Source of the DNA: Bosea sp. NBC_00550
Lineage (GTDB): Bacteria > Pseudomonadota > Alphaproteobacteria > Rhizobiales > Beijerinckiaceae
Direction of reading: 5' to 3'
DNA length: 64,000 bases
Assembly (NCBI RefSeq): GCF_026020075.1
Contig: NZ_CP102772.1
Location: forward strand, 2,046,001-2,110,000
Position numbers and translations under genes: made by a program
Notes under the pieces: generated by a model
The model's input: only the letters and a program-made list of their open reading frames with translations
Told to the model about the DNA's origin: nothing
Databases searched by the model: none
In this document: positions 26,049 to 35,828 of the stretch, piece after piece
Position numbering within the stretch: the stretch's first letter is position 1
Layout: every line of letters starts with the position of its first letter

Positions 26049-27528
26049 TCATTGGGCTACTTGCGCGTTCGCTTCCTCACGGCGCTTTTGCAGCCATGCC
26101 TCATGTTCCCGGATAATCTCGTCCCAGTTTCTGACCGCGGAATCCCCCGTCATCAAGCAACGTCGTATGCCGTAATCATATGAGCGTCCGGCCAGAACTG
26201 AAGACGCTAGCCGGTCCATAGCGTAAGATCCGGTCACAAGTATCATAACAACTCCCGCAAACCCATACACGGCAAACATGCTGAACGGCAGATCATAGCA
26301 CCGAAAGTACGGCAGCCTGGCGAGCGCGATCACCGAAAAGATTGCGATGGGCACAACGTTAAATCTCGTTTCGACTGCAGAAACTCCGTTAAGCGCCGTT
26401 ATGCCGAGCACTGAGAGCGCGATGAATGCCAGCACCAGAGCATACCTGTTCGCTTCATCGCGGCGATGCTCACGAAACAACGATCGTACGTAGGTTAACG
26501 CTCCGATCAGGCCGCCCAGATTGATGGCCCAATAGAGCACGCGCAGGGCGGCACCGTATGGGGGGTTTAAATCGCGGACATACGTAAACAGGTTCGTGAC
26601 GCTGAATGCGTTGAAGACGTGTGCCAGGACTGTCGCGGAACCTGCGAGTGGGTGCGCGAGATACCACCGCCCCCCCCCCGCCCACTGGCAGCTGCCCCTG
26701 GAATAAGGGGTTAATGTAGTACCACGGACCCGCTATGTCTCCTGTGACCAGCGTGTCATATTTCCAGAGGAAGACGCCGTACGCCGCCTGAAGGTCGCCA
26801 AGCCTGCAGACCGGGAAGATAGTTGCCGTACCGTAAAGAGAAAGATTGTAGACCAGTTGAGGCCCCCAGACCAGGACGCCCGCAGCAATGAACGCGCCTG
26901 CAACTGCGAGCGCGTGACGGTGCCAATCTCCTCTGGAGCCCTTCCATGCCATAACGGCAATCGCAACCGAGAGGTACCACGCGACCACGACGGAGACGTT
27001 AGCCGGACGGACCATCAGCATCATCGCCGCAACGAACCCGGCTGAGATGAGAGACGCTACGGTGGTTGTGCTCGTCTCGGCTGTGCAGATCCTCACCGCA
27101 AGAGCGGCAAGGAACACGTAGAGGGAGAGCGATAGGCCCTCCGTTAAGGCATCCGTTATTAGCGAGATGACGAGGGGATTGAGCAGAAGTCCCGCGAGCA
27201 CGGCGAGCGCAAGCCGAAAGCTGAAAGCAGAGACGAGGCACGCAAGCCATAGCACGGCGGCCAGAAAGATTGCGTATTGCGCAATACCGGAAACCAGAGC
27301 GAGTGCACCATGGTCGTATCCGGATACGAAGGTCAGCAGATAAAGGAACAGGGGGTAGCCATAGGTGCGGATCGTTCCAAAGTCGTAAAAGGGGCCATGC
27401 TCGCGGAAACGAACTGCGTAGAACTGATATGCTGAAGAGTCGGCGGTGTTACTGATGCTCGAGTAAATCTGATGATGCGTGAGGAAAGCGGCAGCGAGGG
27501 CTAGCGAGGCAGTCACGATAAGCGCCAT
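26049..27528 (-). pseudogene. polytopic membrane protein (GT-C/mannosyltransferase-like), split at a C10 tract
   Basis: The upstream frame encodes many membrane helices, with an early acidic loop ISNTADSSAYQFYAVRFREH and RTYGYPLFLYLLTF, as in PMT-like glycosyltransferases. It loses frame at a run of ten C (coding strand G) at 26670-26679. Removing one base joins it to RWYLAHPLAGS and then the second frame (MLYWAINLGGLIGALTYVRS to the stop at 26049). The combined product would be about 490 residues. The start is uncertain: ATG 27528 gives MALIVTASLALAAAF, but the frame is open to 27687. Either a phase-off state, a decayed gene or a sequencing slip. Confidence 0.65.
26670..26679. repeat. C10 homopolymer tract inside a coding region
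   Basis: Ten consecutive C on the plus strand, preceded by ACCACCG and followed by GCCC. On the coding strand nine G would keep the membrane-protein frame open; ten close it. Confidence 0.8.
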
Positions 27529-27711
27529 CGGGGCGCGCAAGCGAGGGGCGGTCGCCTTGACGAGTGGCAGACGGGTGTTGGGGATAGTTCTCGCAGACAA
27601 TGGAGGCGCCCAATGGACCAGACGGAACAACGCGAGCACACATTGCGCATTGCAAGTACGTTGGCAAGGACGGCGATTGAGGTGCAAGGGTATCGGCGAT
27701 CGACTTTGGAA

Positions 27712-27939
27712 TTAGACCCCATGATCGCGGAGTGAGCTGACTGGGTCGGCGGCCTCTCCGGCGCGGATATCGCCCTCGATGCGATAGAGTTCTGCGATGC
27801 GCGCGAGCCCTTTCCGAAGCGATCCGCGCCGGGCCTGATTGGGCCAGTTCGTAGAACTTCCGCCGGACAGGATGGCATGGATGCCCCCGCTCGCCCAGCC
27901 TCGCGCTTCGTGTGACGTTGGCAAGGGAGCTCTGACCAC
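27712..27939 (-). mobile_element. IS66-family TnpC remnant
   Basis: The minus strand reads HPVRRKFYELAQSG in one frame and KGLARIAELYRIEGDIRAG in another, which together resemble the CWAHxRRKF...IxELYxIE segment of IS66 TnpC transposases. It is only about 75 codons long and frameshifted, with no ends visible. Confidence 0.55.
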
Positions 27940-28025
27940 AGGAGAGCGCCATGCCGAACGATGTTGCCCGCATCAGTGCGACGCGACAATCACGATGCGA
28001 GTTGCGCGACAATCAAGGAGAGAAT

Positions 28026-29044
<1,019 letters not shown>

Positions 29045-29450
29045 GACCACCGGCGCAGCTCCCGGCCCGCCGGTGCGGCCATGCGGATGCCGGAGCGATT
29101 TGTGTTCGGCAGCATCAAGATCAGAAGTCTCCGCGTGGGCATCGGGTAACCCGCGTGCAATTGCAAATGAGCTTAGCAGTGCCCATTCTCGGCATGTGTC
29201 TGAGTACTGCAGGAATGTGACAAAGATGCAAAGCTGGCCATGGTGAATGCCGGGCCGACACCTTCCGACCGAGACGGCCGCGGTCACGACGGCCTGCCAT
29301 CCGATGTCAGGACATCGTACTTCTCTATCCAGTAGGGTATACCGTAGCGGACGGTCCGCACGTACCGTAAAACAGTGTCCGTAAGGCTTGACGCGAACCT
29401 ACGGACATGCATTTCTGCGGACGATATCTCTACGGACAGAGAGTTCGCCC
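29045..29450. other. gene-free region with recombinase-site-like dyads
   Basis: No gene is seen in the first 330 bases. The last 80 bases before the serine recombinase carry repeated TCCGTA/TACGGA units: an imperfect dyad at 29376-29407 (TGTCCGTAAGG ... CCTACGGACA) and a second one near 29428-29443 (TCTCT ACGGAC AGAGA). These resemble a resolvase res/operator region. Confidence 0.5.
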
Positions 29451-30086
29451 ATGCAGACCGTGTTCTATGCTCGCGTCTCAACCGCCGATCAGACCATTGC
29501 CCATCAAGAGCGGCAGGCGCGGGACGCCGGCTTCGCGATTGACCGCGTGGTCGCCGATAATGGCGTCTCCGGCGTCAGTACCCGGCTTGCCGAGCGGCCA
29601 GAGGGCCAGCGCCTGTTCGACCTGCTCCGGGCCGGGGACGTGTTGGTCGTGCGCTGGGTCGACCGGCTCGGGCGCAACTACGCCGACGTCACCGAAACGA
29701 TCCGGGAGTTCATGCGACGGGGTGTGGTCATCAAGACCATCATCAACCGCATGACCTTCGACGGGGCCACGGCAGACCCGATGCAGCAAGCCGTCAGGGA
29801 TGCCCTTATTGCCTTCATGGCAGCCTCGGCGCAGGCGCAGGCGGAAGCTACAAAGGCGGCACAGGCGGCTGGCATCGAGCACGCGAAGGCGAGCAATGGC
29901 AGCGCCTACAGGGGCCGCAAGCCGAGCTTTACCCGAGCGCAAATGGAAACCGTTCGGGACCTGCTGGCGCAGGATGCAGGTGTCAGCGTCATCGCCAGGA
30001 CGACCGGTCTGTCCCGGCAGGCGATCTACCGGATGAAGGATGATCCCGCGGAGGCAGAGGCAGTGCTGGCAAAGTGGGGACTATAG
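29451..30086 (+). CDS. serine recombinase (resolvase/invertase family)
   Basis: The product has 211 residues. The catalytic serine is S10 in FYARVSTADQT, and the active-site arginines are in FDLLRAGDVLVVRWVDRLGR. A long helix E with IAFMAASAQAQAEATKAAQA follows, then a C-terminal Hin-type HTH (FTRAQMETVRDLLAQ, VIARTTGLSRQAIYRM). It performs site-specific strand exchange, probably resolution or inversion. ATG 29451 is used because an upstream TTG (29388) would include the putative res dyads. The TACGGAC repeats directly upstream may be both its site and its operator. Confidence 0.92.
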   Translation: MQTVFYARVSTADQTIAHQERQARDAGFAIDRVVADNGVSGVSTRLAERPEGQRLFDLLRAGDVLVVRWVDRLGRNYADVTETIREFMRRGVVIKTIINRMTFDGATADPMQQAVRDALIAFMAASAQAQAEATKAAQAAGIEHAKASNGSAYRGRKPSFTRAQMETVRDLLAQDAGVSVIARTTGLSRQAIYRMKDDPAEAEAVLAKWGL

Positions 30087-30163
30087 CGCGCGGTCTACTG
30101 TTCTTCCCCGGAACCGCCGAGCACTCCAGCTTTGGTTGCATGGGGGCTCTTGCCGCCCATGGC

Positions 30164-30547
30164 TCATGCGCTCGCTCCCACGGGAGCCGGCTCTACAAGC
30201 GCCAACATCACGCCTTCGAGTATCAGGTACAAGTCTTCGCCCGTTGCATCATCGGGCAGCGCGGGTACACCGCCGACGCCGCACGTGAGATGGGCGAGGA
30301 TGAGTTCGCTGGTGGCCTCTACAGCCGCAGCCCGGCCCGCTGGTTCTCGCATGAGTGCCCTGATCGAGGTGATATCCCGGACCGAAACCTGGGGCCGCCA
30401 GATTCGGCCGAGCCTGCGGCCATACGCCTGAGGATCAGCTCGGACTGTACGGGCCTGGGCAAAGTCGATCACGTTCCCGGGTTTCAAGTGATCAGCCTCG
30501 ATGGTTTCAGGGACGAGGTCGCAAGAGAAGGCCAGTATGGATGGCAC
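30164..30547 (-). CDS. hypothetical protein of the integrative element
   Basis: The product has 127 residues, cytoplasmic, with no membrane segment. A basic N-terminal half (NVIDFAQARTVRADPQAYGR, then RIWRPQVSVRDI) is followed by an alanine-rich helical C-terminus. No family was recognised. It overlaps the neighbouring small frame 30507-30716 by 41 bases, so one of the two starts may be wrong; an internal start is possible. It is the last gene of a minus-strand set 31245-30164. Confidence 0.5.
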   Translation of the reverse strand: MPSILAFSCDLVPETIEADHLKPGNVIDFAQARTVRADPQAYGRRLGRIWRPQVSVRDITSIRALMREPAGRAAAVEATSELILAHLTCGVGGVPALPDDATGEDLYLILEGVMLALVEPAPVGASA

Positions 30548-30716
30548 CGATCACCTTCGTCGCGAAGCCGGGCGTGACATAGATATCGCCATGCTGCGGG
30601 GCCCGAAGGTTCTTAAGCCGGCACTGCCTTCTCAGGACATCGCCCTCGGCTCCGGCATCCAGAACCCTGATCGCATTATCGGGGCTTGTCGAGCCCATGA
30701 ACCCGCCGATCTTCAT
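30507..30716 (-). CDS. small hypothetical protein (may not be real)
   Basis: The product has 69 residues (starts MKIGGFMGSTSPDNAIRVLD) with no recognisable domain. It overlaps 41 bases with the genes on each side, in other frames, which lowers confidence. The composition is protein-like (mixed, with VLDAGAEGDVLRRQCRLKNL), so it is listed with reservation. Confidence 0.35.
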   Translation of the reverse strand: MKIGGFMGSTSPDNAIRVLDAGAEGDVLRRQCRLKNLRAPQHGDIYVTPGFATKVIGAIHTGLLLRPRP

Positions 30717-31245
30717 CTCGCTTGAACGCCGGTGAGCCTCGCACCGATCCGGCCGGTGCGCGCAGCGTCGGGTGCGGGGTTTCCCAGCGCCAACAGCGTC
30801 GTCGTCCGAACGACGGAATGCTAGTCAGCCGTCCGATGTTCCGCTCGTACCAGGCCGCCAGATCGGCTCCCCAAACCTCGGCGAGTTCGGCAGGCGTCAG
30901 TTCGTCGGGCCGTCTCGGCTCGAGCGCCGCGATGCCTTTCCGCCAGCGCTCTTGATGTTTCGGCGGCAGAAGCGGGTTGTTCACGTCGATCGGCTTGTCG
31001 TCCATCGCCTTGAGGACATCCTTCATCCGCAGCGCACGCGGTTTGCGTCGGGTCTGCGTGTTCCGCTCCGTCGCGAGCTTCTTGAAGTGCACCAGGTCGC
31101 TGACCAGGCGGGCATAGGCGGGGACGTTTGTCTGCCGGAGCTTTTCGATGACCTCGGGCCCGTGAACGGCGACGTCGGCAGCCACGATTTCGATGATCGA
31201 GGCGCCGAGGCGATCCCGGGCGTTTAGCAGGTTCCTTCGCTGCAT
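30676..31245 (-). CDS. hypothetical protein of the integrative element
   Basis: The product has 189 residues, helical and charged. A region AADVAVHGPEVIEKLRQTNV and VSDLVHFKKLATERNTQTRR looks like a DNA- or protein-binding helical bundle. The C-terminal 40 residues are Arg-rich and overlap the next frame. ATG 31245 has GGAGAAG upstream; the longer frame to 31290 lacks this. No family was recognised. It is transcribed opposite to the methyltransferase at 31637, with a 391-base AT-rich gap between. Confidence 0.55.
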   Translation of the reverse strand: MQRRNLLNARDRLGASIIEIVAADVAVHGPEVIEKLRQTNVPAYARLVSDLVHFKKLATERNTQTRRKPRALRMKDVLKAMDDKPIDVNNPLLPPKHQERWRKGIAALEPRRPDELTPAELAEVWGADLAAWYERNIGRLTSIPSFGRRRCWRWETPHPTLRAPAGSVRGSPAFKRDEDRRVHGLDKPR

Positions 31246-31636
31246 GGCGGCTTCTCCCGCGCCTGCGCGCGACGCGCGCGACTGGGGCAATTCTAGCAGG
31301 AACCAGCTGTCCGTATCTGGCGAAAAGTAAGACGCCGCAGTTGGCTGGCAACCGCCTTTGGCGCTGCGCCTCCACCGATCATCGCAGCCAGGGCTTCAGG
31401 CCCGCCAGGGGGAGGTCTGCTTCAGGCGGGTCAGCCGGATCTCGCCTGCTTTTGGCCGATCTCGTGAATATAAATTCAGTCGATTCAGGTTTAATCGGTC
31501 ATGATTTTGGATTGGTATTCCAATGCTCCCAATTATTCGGATTTCGTAGGGATACAAAAACGTATTGACGCTATATGTTGTTGTTGATATAGCTAGTCAA
31601 TTCTTATTCTATGCTCGCGAACTGGAGGTGTGTGCG
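31246..31636. other. AT-rich divergent regulatory region of the element
   Basis: These 391 bases separate the minus-strand gene at 31245 from the methyltransferase. The stretch 31460-31620 is strikingly AT-rich for this replicon. It carries the dyad TTGGTATTCCAA near 31514-31525 and a good sigma-70-type promoter at 31565-31593. It could be the control region, or part of an origin, of the element. Confidence 0.5.
31565..31593 (+). promoter_or_regulatory. sigma-70-like promoter for the methyltransferase gene
   Basis: TTGACG at 31565-31570 and TATAGC at 31588-31593 are separated by 17 bases. The start ATG at 31637 lies about 43 bases downstream, with GGAGGTG just before it. The assignment is by motif only. 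Confidence 0.6.
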
Positions 31637-32486
31637 ATGAGTGGCCGACAACATTCCAGCGTGAGGATGTTTTCCATGAAGAGCTTGCCGCCCCGGATTT
31701 CGTTCTCTTCCCCCAGTCGCCCGATTGGCGACAGCAGTACGCCGCCAAACGGCGTCGCGCTGGCCAAGCCGCCCGCGCCCTACCGCGACCCGGCGATGGT
31801 CGGCTCGAACTACGCCCGGCTCCCGAACGAAGGCTATATGACGATTGACGCCGACTGGATCATTCCGGCGCTACTGAAGGCCGTTCCGATCGAGGGGCGG
31901 ATCCTGGAGCCGTGCGCAGGCCGCGGCCACATAGTCTACACTCTCCGCCAGGCCGGGCTTGTTGTGGTCGCCCGCGATCTGTTCGCCTACCCGGCCCCCT
32001 TGGTCCCCGACATCGAGAGCGGCTGCGATCTTCGGGAGATCAGCACGCTGGCCGGTGTCGACTGGGTGGTTACGAACCTGCCCTTCAAGGATCAGGACGA
32101 GTTCCTCGCCCATCTCCTGCGGCTGGCGGCCGATGCTGGATGCGGCGTCGCCGTGCTGACGCGGCTGGAGTGGACTTTCGGCGCAAGCGCGTCGTTCCCT
32201 CGTTCACGAACACCCGAACTTCGCAGGGAACGTGCTTCTGACGCGCCGTCCGCGCTGGAGCGAGGACGAGAAGGCGGCTCCGCGGCACAATTTCTCCTGG
32301 TCCGTCTGGCAACCCCGGCCTCGCCCGGCCTCACAGCCCCCGTGGCTCAAGTTTGGCGACGGCACGCGCGCACCTGCCGCGCTTCAGACCGGCCATGGCC
32401 TTCCCACCTCACGGTCAGCCACCCGCTTGCGCCGCGAGCGGCCAGAGCGTCAGGGCCCCAGCTTACGTCCTGGCTTCGAGGAGTAA
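31637..32486 (+). pseudogene. class I methyltransferase-like protein, frameshifted near 32175
   Basis: The frame from ATG 31637 has the SAM motif RILEPCAGRGHIVYTLRQAG and an NPPY-like DWVVTNLPFKDQDE, typical of DNA or small-molecule methyltransferases in mobile elements. After VAVLTRLEW it reads low-complexity sequence, while another frame continues LSAQARRSLVHEHPNFAGNV, LLTRRPRWSEDEK and HNFSWSVWQPRPR to the stop at 32486. One extra base next to GAGTGG (about 32176) explains the break. The product would be near 280 residues if intact. Confidence 0.65.
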
Positions 32487-32619
32487 GGGGCGGCCCCCAG
32501 TAAAGATGCCCCAGGAGACCCACCCTCTCAAGATCACGCTCAAGCAGCAATCGGGCATCGGCGCTTGCCGCTTGCGTTTCGCGCCCGCCCGCACCCGCTG
32601 CGGCTCCGCCCTTCCACCA

Positions 32620-32660
32620 CCAGCACCCGCTCCCCCTAAAGGGGGAGGAGCGGGTGCTGG
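32620..32660. terminator. strong hairpin between convergent genes
   Basis: CCAGCACCCGCTCC and GGAGCGGGTGCTGG pair perfectly, with the CCCCTAAAGGGGG loop extending the stem (three-base bulge). A smaller hairpin CCAGCACCTCAAGTGCTGG (32708-32726) overlaps the stop codon of the primase gene. No T-run follows, so factor-dependent or processing roles are equally likely. Confidence 0.5.
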
Positions 32661-32715
32661 AGGCGGTGGAGAGGGCTATACTGGCTCCAGCACCCTCCAG
32701 TACCAGTCCAGCACC

Positions 32716-35076
32716 TCAAGTGCTGGAACCTCCTGCGGGGACTACGACGTAGTCCCTCCACTCGTGGTTCTTGTCCCGGCGGTTGATTACTTGCAGGTGG
32801 CCTGCGCGCACCAAGCGCCGGACCTGACCGACGATCCTGGCCTTCTGTTCCTTGATCTCCGGATCGAGCTTCAAGATCGGGCCGAGCGCGTATCCGACCC
32901 AATGATCAGCCTGGGGACTGGCCCGGTATTCGCCGTCGCGGACGGTTGCTTTGATCTCCTCTACGAGTGCCGCGGGGAACGCCGTGTCGGCCGGCCGCGC
33001 CTCCCACCGAACCGGTACGCCGATATGATCGCCGTCGGGGTTGTCGGCGTTGGGATTATTGAGAGGGACGTTGTCGAGCCTGATCCAGGTCGAGACATCG
33101 GCCGGTGGCGCGTGGTTCGTTTTGCCGTCGACAAGGCGCATGTGGCGCCAGCGCTCCTGGGGATCGATCCCGAATTTCTTCGCCTCGTCCGGCGTCATGC
33201 GCTGCACCAGGCGAACGATGCGGCAGCCGTCGACAAAGGCGGCGGCCCCGCGGGCATCGCCGGCGTCGAGTTCGCGGGCTGGGCCGGCGAGGCTCTTGCG
33301 CGCGTGATGGACGAGCAGAATGGCGCAGTTTGCTCTGGTCGCGACGGCGGCGAGGGCCTTGATCACCGCATCGACGGCGACGTTATCATTTTCCGGGATG
33401 CCGTGCGCCGAGATCACCGGATCAATCACGAGGACGTCGAGACCGTGCGCGACAATCGTCGCCTCGAGCCCGTCGAGGCTCGCCTCGTCGATCGTGAACC
33501 CCTGGCCGTCCGCGCTGGCAAGCTTGAGCGGCAGATTAAGTCCGCTTTCGAAGAACAACCGGCCTTCGTATTGCTCGGGCGTGATGCCGAAATGCTGCGC
33601 GACGCCCACGAAGCGGCGCTCGATCTCGTCGATTGGATCTTCCAGGTTCCAGTAAAAAACCTTGAGGGGACGGATCGGGCGGTCGTGCAAGAGCTGCCGC
33701 CCGGCCGCCATCGCCAGAGCCTCGACCATGGCGATGATCGACTTTCCCGATCCGCCGGGCGCGACGAGGGCAGAGACGCACTGCCGCAAATAGGCTTTGC
33801 CGTAGAGCCAGCGCCGCGGCAGAATGTCCTTGGCGGAGCGCAGGACGCGCGGCTGGATCGGCAGGACCTCCGGCTCGGGAGGCACATCCCACCCTTCCGT
33901 CCCGTCCCCGCCGCCGCCGTCGGGGTCTGGCTCGGGGGGCTCATCCGACCCCTCGGGCCCCTCTCCGGCGTCCCCGGCTGGATTGTCCCCACCCGCAGTG
34001 CCGTCCCCGGCGGGCGGGCCCCCATCCGCAGTGCCGTCCGCGGCGTCGACAGAGGGCTCGTCCCACTCCCCGGTGCCATCTCCAGCGCCGCTGGCGGGTC
34101 TGTCCCAACCCCCGGTGCCGTCTGCAGGGCCGTCGTCAGGCCGAGCGTGAGCGTTCGTATCGCCACTGCTGCCAGGCTCCGGGCCAAGATTTGGGTCCGG
34201 GCGCCTGGACGGCTTCGTCCAGCCTGGGACCCGCCCAAAAACTTCAGCGAAGAGGCTCGCGGCCGTGATCTTCCGGATGTCGGTGAAGCTCTCCCAGGTA
34301 GCCCTCGTGTGAGCCCGATCGTAGCCCCACCACTTTTGGGACCACCTGTCGAAGGCCTCGAACGACGCTCCGCCGGCCCGCGCCGCCATGCCGATCTTCA
34401 GCCACTTGTCACGGTCAACGTAGTCATTGGGCAGGGCGTCGAGCGCGGCCTCGACATCCGACGGGATGCAGGTGTGGTGAAAGAAACCGAAGATCTTGCC
34501 ATTGGCTCCTGGCGGAGCGTCGGCTGCCGTCTTCGCCGACATCGGCCAGCGTGACTTGCACTCCCTCTCGAACGCTTCTTCCTGTTCCTCGGTGATCAGC
34601 GGCAGATCGTCGAATGGAACCGCGTCGAGCGGCACACCGCGCCACTCGTAGGGTACGCCGGACACATGCTCGCCGAACGCCACAAACTGCTGACCGTCGC
34701 CGAGGATCTCGATCTTGCTTCCCGGGTGAAAGGGCAGTGGGATCGTCCGTTTCAGGCGCGGCCGGTCGGAGCGGTAAACGGCCAATACGCGCGGTGAATT
34801 GCTTCGGAACCGCGTCGGCGCCGGCCCGAAATGTTTCTCGACCAGCGCCTCGACCTCGGCGGCCATGACTGGATCGTCGACATCGACGTCGACGGCGCGC
34901 AACTTGTCGCAGCGAATTCCAGTGCTCGCGCCTTCCTCGTTGAAGACCGGCACGCCGGCCGCCTGCCGCCAGCCCGCCTCGAATGGCGCCTTCCCGCAGG
35001 TCCGCACGGCGATGACCCGATAGCCCCTCGCGTGCAGGCGCTCGCGACGCTCCGTCACCTCGCGGTCGAGCGTCAT
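32716..35076 (-). CDS. prim-pol / RepA-like helicase replication protein
   Basis: The product has 786 residues in three parts. The N-terminus (about 1-190) is a bifunctional primase/polymerase domain, with VDVDVDDPVMAAEVEALVEK holding the metal-binding acidic residues. Next is a PriCT-like helical region (about 205-275, KWLKIGMAARAGG). A Gly/Asp/Pro-rich linker of degenerate repeats (about 295-400) leads to a RecA-fold RepA-like ATPase, with Walker A APGGSGKS near residue 440 and VLVIDPVISAHG as Walker B. It probably starts and drives replication of the element after excision. ATG 35076 overlaps the upstream stop as ATGA. Confidence 0.85.
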   Translation of the reverse strand: MTLDREVTERRERLHARGYRVIAVRTCGKAPFEAGWRQAAGVPVFNEEGASTGIRCDKLRAVDVDVDDPVMAAEVEALVEKHFGPAPTRFRSNSPRVLAVYRSDRPRLKRTIPLPFHPGSKIEILGDGQQFVAFGEHVSGVPYEWRGVPLDAVPFDDLPLITEEQEEAFERECKSRWPMSAKTAADAPPGANGKIFGFFHHTCIPSDVEAALDALPNDYVDRDKWLKIGMAARAGGASFEAFDRWSQKWWGYDRAHTRATWESFTDIRKITAASLFAEVFGRVPGWTKPSRRPDPNLGPEPGSSGDTNAHARPDDGPADGTGGWDRPASGAGDGTGEWDEPSVDAADGTADGGPPAGDGTAGGDNPAGDAGEGPEGSDEPPEPDPDGGGGDGTEGWDVPPEPEVLPIQPRVLRSAKDILPRRWLYGKAYLRQCVSALVAPGGSGKSIIAMVEALAMAAGRQLLHDRPIRPLKVFYWNLEDPIDEIERRFVGVAQHFGITPEQYEGRLFFESGLNLPLKLASADGQGFTIDEASLDGLEATIVAHGLDVLVIDPVISAHGIPENDNVAVDAVIKALAAVATRANCAILLVHHARKSLAGPARELDAGDARGAAAFVDGCRIVRLVQRMTPDEAKKFGIDPQERWRHMRLVDGKTNHAPPADVSTWIRLDNVPLNNPNADNPDGDHIGVPVRWEARPADTAFPAALVEEIKATVRDGEYRASPQADHWVGYALGPILKLDPEIKEQKARIVGQVRRLVRAGHLQVINRRDKNHEWRDYVVVPAGGSST

Positions 35077-35642
35077 CCCGCCCATCCTTCTGGTTCGGCC
35101 GCATCGGCCGCGCCAGCGCTCTGGGGTTGGGCGCGGCTCGGGTTCGGGAACGCCTTGTCGCGCGGCACCCAGCGCAGCACCTTGTAGGTGAGCAGCCGCG
35201 TTTTACGGTCGCCGAACTGGATCGGCTGCGATGGGCCAAATTCGACGAGCGGGACCAGGTCACGTCCGAACTGGGGTTCGCATTGGTTGTAAAGATGGGT
35301 GACGAATTCGCAGTGTGAGTACGTCCAATTGGTCATTTCGAATGCGATGTCGGCGACGCCGAAGGCCTTAGGCGCGAGGGCGAACAGCGACAATGCGGGC
35401 TTTGCCTCCGCCGTCGGCGGTGGCGGCATGGGACCGTCGAGCCCCGGGACCGGCGTGAATGTACGCTTGCTGCTGCCGTCATGGCCGGTCAGCCAGCCGC
35501 GCCGGAGGCGCTCGGGATCAACGGCAACCACCTGACCGTCGAGCTTGATGACGCGGGATCCCCCCTTGCTGCCGATCGCCCACTCGTCGCGCGATGGGGC
35601 GTAGCGGAGGTACGGGTCACGGGTCGGCATCGCGATCGGCAT
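35073..35642 (-). CDS. hypothetical protein coupled to the replication protein
   Basis: The product has 189 residues, starting MPIAMPTRDPYLRYAPSRDE at ATG 35642 behind GGAGG. A middle segment (AFEMTNWTYSHCEFVTHLYN) is aromatic and protein-like, and the tail is Ala/Pro-rich. No family was recognised. Its stop overlaps the primase start, so it is translationally coupled and likely acts in replication or its control. The upstream 150 bases carry two operator-like palindromes. Confidence 0.6.
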   Translation of the reverse strand: MPIAMPTRDPYLRYAPSRDEWAIGSKGGSRVIKLDGQVVAVDPERLRRGWLTGHDGSSKRTFTPVPGLDGPMPPPPTAEAKPALSLFALAPKAFGVADIAFEMTNWTYSHCEFVTHLYNQCEPQFGRDLVPLVEFGPSQPIQFGDRKTRLLTYKVLRWVPRDKAFPNPSRAQPQSAGAADAAEPEGWAG

Positions 35643-35771
35643 GGGGAGCCTCCATTTCGGAAGACCGCCGGCGCATGACAGCGCAGCCCGCCAAGCTCCA
35701 GAGATGTTGTCAATCTCTGTGGCCATGCGAAGAGAAGTATTAGCGGCGGTATTGCTATTTAGTCACTGAAT

Positions 35772-35791
35772 ATCTTGTCAGCAGACAAGAT
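35772..35791. promoter_or_regulatory. perfect operator-like palindrome upstream of the replication operon
   Basis: ATCTTGTC-AGCA-GACAAGAT has 8-base perfect arms, in an AT-rich gap 130 bases before the start at 35642. It is a likely binding site for an element-encoded repressor. The two small HTH genes just upstream are candidate partners. Confidence 0.55.
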
Positions 35792-35796
35792 CATTA

Positions 35797-35821
35797 TTGG
35801 TATTTGAGGGCTCCATACCAA
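35797..35821. promoter_or_regulatory. second dyad in the replication control region
   Basis: TTGGTAT and ATACCAA form 7-base arms around an 11-base spacer, five bases from the first palindrome. The 9-mer ATTGGTATT also occurs near 31512 in the other AT-rich control region, suggesting a shared element-encoded regulator. Confidence 0.45.
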
Positions 35822-35828
35822 ACTAATA

